Of a stretch of 12,397 nucleotides of DNA, positions 1 to 6,220 are shown piece after piece. Where the stretch lies: contig CAUADW010000048.1 in assembly GCA_958427895.1 (NCBI GenBank), positions 1 to 12,397 of the forward strand, read 5' to 3'. Both the position numbers and the translations under genes were made by a program. The stretch comes from an uncultured Collinsella sp. (GTDB lineage: Bacteria; Actinomycetota; Coriobacteriia; Coriobacteriales; Coriobacteriaceae). The notes beneath the pieces are model-generated. The model was not told where the DNA came from and ran no database searches. It saw only the letters and a program-made list of their open reading frames with translations. The stretch's first letter is position 1. Each line of letters begins with the position of its first letter.

Positions 1-123
1 GGGAGAATCGGGGTGCAAGTCCCCGGCTGTACCAGTAACCGTAATTCCTCTTGGCTCGGGATGCTCGCGTCGCAGATCGGACGACGTGCCCGAGTCGTTA
101 AGGTTAAGTCGGATCGCCTCCCG
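1..123 (+). promoter_or_regulatory. Cobalamin (B12) riboswitch aptamer, 5' end cut off by the window
   Basis: The first 45 bases match the conserved heart of the cobalamin aptamer. A GGGAG start (1-5) is followed by a GGGG/CCCC hairpin (10-13 with 21-24) around TGCAAGT, then CTGTACCAGTAACCGTAA. A peripheral stem follows (GCTCGGG at 54-60 with CCCGAGT at 89-95), then the 3' box AGTCGGATCGCCTCCC at about 107-122. CTCCC at 118-122 can pair with GGGAG at 1-5 to close the core. The 5' P1/P2 strands, including the usual GGTGCC segment, would lie upstream of the window. In this family, adenosyl- or aquo-/methylcobalamin binding normally represses expression of the downstream gene. The next gene in the same direction encodes a surface protein with transcobalamin-like domains, which fits a B12-uptake regulon. 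Confidence 0.85.
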
Positions 124-269
124 TCTTGCATGCGGCTGCGGCTTTTGCCGCCGGTGTGCATAGGGCTCTGGAGGGAAGGGGGACCCCGATGGGGGAACTC
201 GAGCGCAACATGCGCGATGACGTGGGGCAGCCTCAAGGCAACGCTCCAAGTACAGACAGTAGGAGACAA
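124..269 (+). promoter_or_regulatory. Riboswitch expression platform and leader with the ribosome binding site
   Basis: About 145 untranslated bases separate the aptamer from the preferred start codon. A compact hairpin GCGGC-TTTT-GCCGC lies at 138-151, inside a wider TGCA...TGCA pairing (about 128-160). No U-tract follows it, so it is not a standard terminator. A G-run, C-run, G-run series (178-182, 184-187, 191-195) allows two mutually exclusive pairings. The CCTCC of the aptamer 3' box (117-121) is complementary to GGAGG at 170-174. The AGGAG at 261-265 is the best Shine-Dalgarno sequence. Control by RBS sequestration or another translational route looks more likely than termination, but the switching mechanism is inferred. 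Confidence 0.4.
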
Positions 270-3200
270 ATGGATATGTTTGAGGACGAGCGTGAGTGCG
301 CCTCGTTGCATCGCCGTGGCGCGATTGCACGCGGTGTAGTCAAGCGCTGCCTGGTGGCATTCCTGGCCTTCGCGATGGCCTTTGGCACCACACCGGCTCA
401 GCTGTGGGCCGAGGGCGCCGAGGGCATTGCCGATGCTGTGGCTCAGGCTGCGACACCGGGCGAGGACGCAGCGCTTGCGGGCGGTACCGCTGAGCAGAGC
501 GGCGCCGAGGTTTCGGATTCCGGGAGCGCGCCTGCAGCTAGTGCCGCCACAACAGAGGCAGCAACTGGCGACGAAGGCTCGGCGACGGGGGAGAGCCCTG
601 CTGCGAGCGAGCAGTCTTCGACGGCATCCGCTGGCCAAGCAGGATCTGCCGCCGCGGCTGCCGTCCAGACGGAGAACCCGACAGAAACTGGCGATGTCGC
701 CAAGAAGCAAGTCGAGGTCTCGTTCTCGATTATCGGCACCGATGCTGACGGCAAGGCTCAGACCTGGGTGGCACCTACGCAGCTCAAGCTCGACGAGGGC
801 GCGACGGCTGCGGATGCCCCTTCATTAAGCTGCAGGAGAAGACGGGCTTCAAGGCGAAGTACGAACCGAACACGGCATACGGTTTCTACCTCGAAAGCAT
901 CACATCCCCGAGCGATGGTCGCACGCTTGCCTACGATCCGACGACTTATGCCTTCTGGCAGCTGTTCGTCGACGGCGCGTCTTCCTCGGTTGGCGCGAGC
1001 AGCGTCAAGCTCACCCAGGGGCAGAAGGTTGAGTTTGCCTATACGGCTGGTAGCGCGTCCCCTGTCGTTAAGGACCAGGTTGCCGCAAATGTGACCGTCA
1101 TTGGTCGCGATGCCCAGGGCAAGACTCAGACTTGGGTCGATAACGCGCAGTATGTGGTGACGTCCGGCTCGAGCGCGCTTGATCTTACGAAGGTCGCACT
1201 CGAGGCGAACGACATTGACGCCGTTGCTGCGGGCTCCTTCATTCTGAGCCTTAAGTACAACGGTGTTGAGCTGGGCACGCCCCAAGATTATTCGACCTAT
1301 TGGCAGCTGTTCATCAACGGCAAGTCGAGTGACTATACGGCGAACAATGTCACCATCCATGCCGGCGATACCGTTACGTGGTTCTACGGTGGCTGGGGCG
1401 ACCAGCTGCCCTCCGATTCTGTCCATGCTTCTGTTCAGGTTCTCGGTAAGGACAAGGATGGCAAGCAGCAGGTTTGGGCTTCGACGGGCCAGACGAGTCT
1501 CAAGGCAGGCTCCACTGCCAAGGATCTCCTTGAGCAGACCGGCCTTAAGCTCGATGCTAGCGAATCGTCTTGGGGCTGGTTCCTCAACGGCATTTATTCG
1601 CCGTTCGATGGTAAGTCCTATGGCTGGGATGCTGCGACCAATAGCTATTGGCGCTTCTACGTAAATGGCAAGTTCGCCGACGTTGGCGCCGGTGCCTACG
1701 AGCTCCATGAGGGCGATGCCGTCACCTTTATGTATGCTGGCGACAGCGATGCCCTCCCTGGTCAGGTGCTTGGATCCGCCGATATCATCGGCCCCGATGT
1801 CAACGGCAACAATACTCGCTGGGGCTCGGCAAGCAATGTTTCCCTGCCCGAAGGCTCTACGGCCCAGGACCTTATTGAGACGGTTCTGAAGGCGAAGGGC
1901 ATTGATTACAAGGCCTCCCAGAGTGGTGCATACTGGTCCATTACTTCGCCGTTCGAAGACAAGTCTTACGGCTATGATGGTGCGACCGGTAAATACTGGC
2001 ATCTGTATATCAACGGAGAGTCCTCATCTCTCTGTGCCAACCAGGTCACGCTCAAGAGCGGCGACAAGGTTACATTTGCCTACACCACCGAAAAATCGCC
2101 CATGCCCGATCCCGACAAGATTGTCGTGGACCCGAGTGCGACGACTCCTAATTGGGATGCCGAGTGGGCCGGCTACGGCAACAGTGGCAACGGTTCGACC
2201 GTAACGGATGCCAAGACGCCTGCGCAGGCCGCCGGTCTTAAGTGGGCCTTCGATTGGAAGGCCGAGTCTGGCCAGCAGTATGCCAACTGCAGCGAGCCTG
2301 TCATCGCTAACGGCTTTGTGTACATCGCGACCGAGAACGAGCTCATTAAGATCGATTCGTCCACGGGCAAAAAGGTTGCCTCTGCGCCGCTTGCCTCTAA
2401 GGTGAGCTATACCTCTCGTCCGATCTATACCAATGGCCTTATCATTGTTCCGCTCAACGGCGGTGCGGTCCAGGCGATTACTGCAGACAAGCTGATCTGC
2501 AAGTGGCTGACGCCTGGTTTGACGGACTTGACGCAGAGCTCCTGCACCGTCGTTTCGGACGGCGAGTACGTCTATGTAGGCTCGGTCGATATTTCGTATG
2601 ACGAGAATTACAACGCGACCTACGGCAACGGCTCCTTTATGCGCATTAAGATTGCCACGGGCGAAGTTTCTTGGCAGAACATTGACGCTTCCGAGGGTTA
2701 TTACTGGACTGGTGCGGCTTTGACGGATAAGTATGCCATCGTTCCTACGAGCGCGGGCACGCTTAAGTGCATTGATAAGACGACGGGCGATGTCGTTTCG
2801 ACCATGAAGCTCGGCGCTCTCGCGAACGCCGACTGTGTCGCCGATCCGTCCAATGGTTCCACCTTCTATCAGATGACGCACGATGGAAAGCTCCATGTGA
2901 TTTCGCTTTCGGCGAAGGGCGTACTGAGCGAGCAGAAGACGGTCGACCTGGGTCTTACTAATAACATGAGCGCACCGGCGGTGGCTGGCGAAAACTTGAT
3001 TGTCGGCGGACAGACGGCTACTGGCTCTGCTCTGGCTCTCTATAATCTGAAGACCGGTAAGACCACGATGGTCACCGCTGCTGACGGTAAAGAACTGCCG
3101 GCCGGATTTAACGGTATTGCTGCTACTCCGCTGGTGAGTGTTCAGGGTGGCAAGACCTATGTGTACTTCACCGTTAACAGCGCGGATAGCAAGGATTACG

Positions 3201-4078
3201 TCAACTACTCTGCTGGTGGTGGCGTGTATCGCTATACGCTCGGCGATGCAGAGGCGACGCAGATTTATGATGCGGCTGGCCATTACCAGCACTGCGACTC
3301 TCCGGTCATTGCCGATGCATCTGGCAACCTGTACTACATCAATGACTCGGGCACGCTGTTCAAACTTGGGGCCGTTGAGTCTTGGACGGTTGCCTTTAAT
3401 TCCAACGGCGGGTCTGCTTGCGACACTAAGTTTGTTGCCACGGCCGATGGCAAGCTGGTCAAGCCAGCCGATCCGACGCGCGATGGCTACACTTTCGGCG
3501 GTTGGTATACCGATGAGACTTGCGCGCAGGCGTATGACTTCAGTACGCCGGTGACGGCCGACCTGACGTTGTATGCCAAGTGGACCAAGAATGCCGTTAA
3601 CCCTGGCGGTAATGGCGGTTCTGGCGCTAATGGTGGCAACGGTGGCGTTGGTTCGAATGGCGGCGGCGGTTCTGGTACCGGTACTGGTTCCGGCACTGGC
3701 GCTGGCGCGGGTTCTGGCTCCGGCTCGAAGGGCGGCGCTATTGCCCCGGGCAAGAAGCCGGTGACCAAGACGACGGTGTCGACCAAGACCGAGACCAAGG
3801 ACAACAAGTCCGACAAGAAGGACTCCGATAAGTCCGATAAGAAGGACGAGAAGAAGTCTGACAAGAAGGACAGCAAGTCCGACAAGAAGTCCGATTCCAA
3901 GTCCGATACGGGTGCTGCTTCCACGACCACTGCTACGAAGTCCTCTAGTGCTGCCGAGCAGGAGACTGGCGCCAATCCGCTCGCCATCGTTGGCATCGCC
4001 GCCGGCGTGATTGGCCTCGCGCTCATCGCCGTCTTCGTGCTGACCAAGCGCGGCAAGGGTGACGGTAATGCCCGATAA
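270..4078 (+). CDS. Giant cell-surface protein: four DUF4430 (transcobalamin-like) domains, beta-propeller, InlB repeat, membrane anchor; one frame break near 817-821
   Basis: Two open frames form one gene. The frame from the 5' end changes at the CCCC run 817-820 (between GAT GCC and TTC ATT AAG). Restoring one base gives about 1269 residues. The 3' frame alone has no ATG, GTG or TTG before GTG 1091. Start ATG 270 is chosen for AGGAG at 261-265 and a normal signal peptide; ATG 276 and ATG 189 are alternatives. Layout in repaired numbering: signal peptide 1-47 ending QLWA; Ala/Ser/Glu-rich linker to 144; four DUF4430 domains at about 145-270, 274-380, 384-495 and 499-610; PQQ-like beta-propeller about 650-1035; InlB B-type repeat about 1037-1108; Gly-rich then Lys/Ser/Asp-rich stalk to about 1215; transmembrane helix about 1238-1260 with a basic tail. 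It lies under the B12 riboswitch and overlaps the next DUF4430 gene. Corrinoid capture at the surface is inferred. The break may be a sequencing error, a mutation or slippage. Confidence 0.8.
702..2095 (+). repeat. Four tandem DUF4430 domain-coding units
   Basis: Protein-level repeats begin at about 702, 1089, 1420 and 1765. Each opens with a V/I-x-G-x-D-x-x-G segment followed by a Trp (QTWV, QTWV, QVWA, TRWG). Each continues with a GST/GAT-A-x-D helix start and a D-x-x-T-x-x-Y/FW-x-x-Y/F-I/V-N/DG strand pair, and closes with GD/GQ-x-V-x-F/W-x-Y. This matches the fold signature of DUF4430, the family related to the C-terminal domain of transcobalamin and intrinsic factor. The copies have diverged at DNA level. 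Unit 2 departs most from the others (YNGVELGTPQDYSTYW in place of SPF/S-D-x-x-S/T). The frame break falls in unit 1. Confidence 0.75.
2200..3377 (+). other. PQQ-like beta-propeller domain within the large surface protein
   Basis: This roughly 390-residue stretch holds recurring blade-like units of the pattern 'P-V-I-A-N-G-F-V-Y-I-A-T' followed by a short turn and 'L-x-x-I-D-x-x-T-G-K'. Examples are ATENELIKIDSSTGKK, FMRIKIATGEVSW and TLKCIDKTTGDVV, with later copies LYNLKTGKTT and LYYINDSGTLFKLG. That is the usual appearance of PQQ-like/quinoprotein beta-propellers. No quinoprotein dehydrogenase catalytic signature was recognised, so a binding rather than an enzymatic role is likelier. Blade count was not determined; six to eight is plausible for the length. 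Confidence 0.7.
3378..3590 (+). other. InlB B-type (Listeria-Bacteroides) repeat domain
   Basis: The encoded segment runs from SWTVAFNSNGGSACDTK through DGYTFGGWYTDETCAQAYDF to TLYAKWTKNA. The order V-x-F-x-x-N-G-G, P-x-R-x-G-Y-x-F-x-G-W-Y and LYAKW is the signature of the small beta-grasp-like InlB B repeat, which is common in surface proteins of gut bacteria. Here it is a single copy between the propeller and the stalk, probably a spacer or an adhesion module. Confidence 0.85.
3790..3910 (+). repeat. Low-complexity Lys/Ser/Asp stalk repeat
   Basis: Imperfect repeats of the codon block AAGTCCGAYAAGAAG and its variants encode K-S-D-K-K-D units. They follow a Gly/Ser/Thr-rich stretch at about 3600-3740. 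The composition is typical of hydrophilic wall-spanning stalks. A related but separate Lys/Ser/Asp/Glu stalk occurs in the next gene at about 4375-4490. Confidence 0.8.
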
Positions 4079-4943
4079 GCCCAAGGAGACCAGCGGGCAA
4101 CAGCCCGACTCCTCGTTTATCCAGCTCGATGATCCAAAGCAAAAGGGCGCCGCTTCGGCGGCGTCCGCCCCTCGGCGCAAGGCGCTTTTTGGCGCCCTGA
4201 CGGCCGTCTGCATCGTCTTGATCGTTGTGTCGCTGGGTTTTGTCCAACCTTCTTCCAGCGGTGCATGGTCCATCGATTGGATCGCTCAGGCCGTGACAGG
4301 GGAGAGCGTCGTTGCCAAGGATGCGTCGGTTTCCGGCTCGACTACCGCTTCGGGTAAGACTGGAGTCAATGGCTCAAAATCTTCGGACAATGCGAAGGAC
4401 GAGTCTGAATCTTCGGACAAGAAGTCTGACAAGGATTCGAAGGAGAAGAAGTCCGAAGGCAAGGGCGGCAAGAAGTCCGGGGATAAATCGGGTTCGCTGA
4501 ATTCTGAGTCCGCTGGCGGATCAAGCGCTTCTGACGGCTCATCTTCGAGCGCTGGCTCGACGACCGGCGGTGGTTCTGCATCCAACGGCGGCGGCGCCTC
4601 TACGGGCGATCAGGGCGGCTCACAGCAGCCTAGCCATGTCGTCACGGTGACGGTCTCGGTCACATCGAGCTCCGTGGGTAACCCTGTCTCTTCTGGCGGC
4701 ACGTTCACCTTCAATGAGGGCGCAACTCCTTACGACGCGCTGTGTGCGTTGGGACTTTCTATCAATGCGCGCCCTTCGTCGTATGGTACCTATGTTGCCG
4801 CGATTGGCGGTTTGGCCGAGAAGGAACACGGCGGCACGAGCGGCTGGATGTACTCCGTTAACGGCAAAACGCCCAATACCGCCTGCAGCAATTACATTCT
4901 CAAGAATGGCGACACCGTCGTGTGGTATTACGTAACGGGCTAG
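4068..4943 (+). CDS. N-terminally anchored surface protein with one C-terminal DUF4430 domain
   Basis: This 291-residue protein starts with a cytoplasmic tail of about 38 residues (Pro, Lys, Gln, Ser-rich, ending APRRK). One transmembrane helix follows at about 39-59 (LFGALTAVCIVLIVVSLGFV), acting as an uncleaved anchor. Residues 80-185 are a Ser/Lys/Asp then Gly/Ser-rich stalk. The C-terminal domain (about 190-291) is a canonical DUF4430 module: FNEGATPYDALCALG, SSYGTYVAAIGGL, then SGWMYSVNGK, CSNYILKNGDTVVWYYV. ATG 4068 is preferred because AAGGG (4055-4059) lies 8 bases upstream; GTG 4059 in the same frame overlaps that site. The gene overlaps the stop of the large DUF4430 gene by 11 bases, so translation is probably coupled and under the same riboswitch. 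Topology is the reverse of its neighbour: N-terminal anchor, exposed C-terminal domain. Corrinoid binding is inferred from family and context. Confidence 0.85.
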   Translation: MPDKPKETSGQQPDSSFIQLDDPKQKGAASAASAPRRKALFGALTAVCIVLIVVSLGFVQPSSSGAWSIDWIAQAVTGESVVAKDASVSGSTTASGKTGVNGSKSSDNAKDESESSDKKSDKDSKEKKSEGKGGKKSGDKSGSLNSESAGGSSASDGSSSSAGSTTGGGSASNGGGASTGDQGGSQQPSHVVTVTVSVTSSSVGNPVSSGGTFTFNEGATPYDALCALGLSINARPSSYGTYVAAIGGLAEKEHGGTSGWMYSVNGKTPNTACSNYILKNGDTVVWYYVTG

Positions 4944-4963
4944 AGGCCTCGACATGGCGCGCC

Positions 4964-5003
4964 AAACGGGCGGTTCGGACCAACATCCGAGCCGCCCGTT
5001 TTT
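4964..5003 (+). terminator. Rho-independent terminator of the DUF4430 operon
   Basis: AAACGGGCGGTTCGGA (4964-4979) pairs with TCCGAGCCGCCCGTTT (4986-5001), with one G-U wobble and a 6-base loop. The 3' strand runs into TTTTT at 4999-5003. It lies 20 bases after the stop of the second DUF4430 gene. Confidence 0.9.
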
Positions 5004-5060
5004 ATGCGAATGGGACGTCGTTTCTCACCTCGTGCACCTTCCTCGGCAGGCTCTGCAAAC

Positions 5061-5095
5061 AAAAAACCGGCTGGAACGTGAATTCCAACCGGCTG
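5061..5095 (-). terminator. Rho-independent terminator of the minus-strand gtrA gene
   Basis: Read on the minus strand, CAGCCGGTTGGAA pairs with TTCCAGCCGG around a short loop (TTCACG) and continues into TTTTTT, the A-run at 5061-5066 on the plus strand. It lies 24 bases beyond the stop of the minus-strand GtrA-family gene. It sits back to back with the plus-strand terminator at 4964-5003, which insulates the two converging units. Confidence 0.85.
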
Positions 5096-5119
5096 CAAAG
5101 CGAGATTATGTTGGGCCGT

Positions 5120-5527
5120 CTACGACTGCGCGCCCTCGAGGAATAAGCGACGGCTAAAGTAGTTGTACCAGGTGACCAGGAACGTGGCGATGGCCTTCAT
5201 GGCCTGGTAGCCGATGCTCAAAAACGTGACGCCCACAAACATGTACAGGTCGTTGAGGCCCAGACCAATCACCGACAGGATGGTGAAGATCGTGAACTCG
5301 CGCTTGCGGCTCATGCCCTCGCGGTGGTCGAACACGTACTTCATGCTGAGCCAGTAGTTAACCACGACGGACGTGATAAACGAGATCGTGGTGCTCATCA
5401 AAAAGTCGAGATGGAACAGCTCGACGAGCGCAATGAGCATGCCCCAGTCGATGCCAAAGGAGATAAGACCCACGACAGCGAACTTGAGGAATTGCTTAGT
5501 ATGAGGTTGTGCCAGTGCCTTGCGCAC
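5120..5527 (-). CDS. GtrA-family four-helix membrane protein (copy 1)
   Basis: This 135-residue protein has about four hydrophobic helices (roughly 13-35, 42-62, 78-103 and 106-124) with basic ends, the standard GtrA-like size and topology. It opens with FLKFAVVGLISFGIDW, carries NYWLSMKYVF after helix 2, and ends YNYFSRRLFL, all typical of the family. GtrA-like proteins are associated with membrane transfer of lipid-linked sugars or with polysaccharide and teichoic acid decoration, usually beside a glycosyltransferase. None is seen here. The start is taken as GTG at 5527, the only start that gives the family-like N-terminus; no good Shine-Dalgarno sequence precedes it. It is a clear paralogue of the next gene upstream. 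A hairpin between the two and a 219-base gap suggest it may have its own transcript. Confidence 0.85.
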   Translation of the reverse strand: MRKALAQPHTKQFLKFAVVGLISFGIDWGMLIALVELFHLDFLMSTTISFITSVVVNYWLSMKYVFDHREGMSRKREFTIFTILSVIGLGLNDLYMFVGVTFLSIGYQAMKAIATFLVTWYNYFSRRLFLEGAQS

Positions 5528-5678
5528 GTAATCACATCCAATGCGTTGACGAATCGAGCAGAGGATACTTTAGAGCTTTTGCAAGGGAAACGTAAGGGCT
5601 TTGCCAAGAACTATACGAACTCGTCAAATTTGCAAGAGACAATCCGCAAACGTCGTAAATCCTTCCGTAAACGAGCAA

Positions 5679-5721
5679 GGCCCACGAATAACGCAGCGCT
5701 CGACGCGCGTCGTCCGTGGGC
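5679..5721 (-). terminator. Hairpin between the two gtrA genes, possible weak terminator
   Basis: GGCCCACG (5679-5686) is complementary to CGTGGGCC (5714-5721). Inside the loop lies a perfect 12-bp palindrome CGACGCGCGTCG (5701-5712). Read on the minus strand the outer stem ends in GGGCCTTGCTCGTTT, only mildly T-rich. It is 25 bases or more downstream of the stop of the upstream gtrA gene, where a terminator is expected. The same GGGCCTTGCTC tail follows the hairpin at 9388-9415. Other roles, such as a protein-binding palindrome, are possible. Confidence 0.45.
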
Positions 5722-5746
5722 CCCGTAGCGCAACGAGGAGGTCGAG

Positions 5747-6142
5747 CTACTTGGTCTCCTCGCCCTCCAGGAAGATCTTTCGGGTCACAAAGTTGTAGAC
5801 CATAACAAGCGCGGTGGCGCAAATCTTGGCGATATTGGCCTCGAGCCCCAGACCGGCGTTGAGGGCCAGCACGATGCCGTCGTTGAGAGCCAGGCCGATC
5901 ACAGACAGCACGACAAAGATGATGAACTCGCGGCGGCGGCTCATGCCCTCCTTGTGCGCAAACACGTACTTCATGCTCGCGGCGTAGTTAAAGATAAGCG
6001 AGACGATAAAGCCGCTGGTGTTGGCAATCAGGATGTTGAGGCCCAGACCGTAGTGGAGCAGATTCATGATGCCAAAGTCGATGACCGTGGCGACGACGCC
6101 GACGACGCCAAACTTCATGATCTGCGCAAGGAGCTTTTGCAT
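5747..6142 (-). CDS. GtrA-family four-helix membrane protein (copy 2)
   Basis: This protein of about 131 residues has four predicted helices and GtrA landmarks: MKFGVVGVVATVIDFGIMN, then NYAASMKYVF, a short basic loop with EGMSRRREF, and YNFVTRKIFLEG at the end. ATG 6142 is chosen because AAGG lies 8 bases upstream and the N-terminus MQKLLAQ lines up with its paralogue's MRKALAQ. A TTG at 6205 would add 21 residues lacking family resemblance. It begins 78 bases after the fbp stop on the same strand, so co-transcription with fbp is plausible. The longest identical block with copy 1 is SMKYVF; EGMSR and LSVIGL are also shared, with near-identity around them, so this is a local duplication that has since diverged. 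Its sugar-lipid substrate cannot be told from sequence. Confidence 0.85.
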   Translation of the reverse strand: MQKLLAQIMKFGVVGVVATVIDFGIMNLLHYGLGLNILIANTSGFIVSLIFNYAASMKYVFAHKEGMSRRREFIIFVVLSVIGLALNDGIVLALNAGLGLEANIAKICATALVMVYNFVTRKIFLEGEETK

Positions 6143-6220
6143 GGTACCTGCCTTAGGGTGGCGCCGGAGCGCCGCGGGGATGACAAACTCAGCAAGTTTA
6201 GCCAATCCCCGCGGGTGGTG

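Noticed and set aside
13..339. Open frame of 108 codons through the leader
   Set aside because: It overlaps the structured riboswitch and has no ribosome binding site or domain.
758..2002. Minus-strand open frame of 414 codons opposite the DUF4430 repeats
   Set aside because: Same reason: it shadows a well-supported gene and its repeats mirror the DUF4430 repeats.
3790..3910. Short regular repeats considered as a CRISPR array
   Set aside because: They are in-frame imperfect codon repeats encoding a charged stalk, with no unique spacers between constant repeats.
2024..4273. Very long minus-strand open frame (749 codons) opposite the DUF4430 genes
   Set aside because: The plus strand has clear domains, a signal peptide and anchor. 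The antisense product is Arg/Gly/Ile-rich without domain features or a ribosome binding site, as expected for a codon-bias shadow in GC-rich DNA.
6143..6205. TTG-initiated extension of the second gtrA gene
   Set aside because: The extra 21 residues do not align with the paralogue, while ATG 6142 has an AAGG site and the matching N-terminus.
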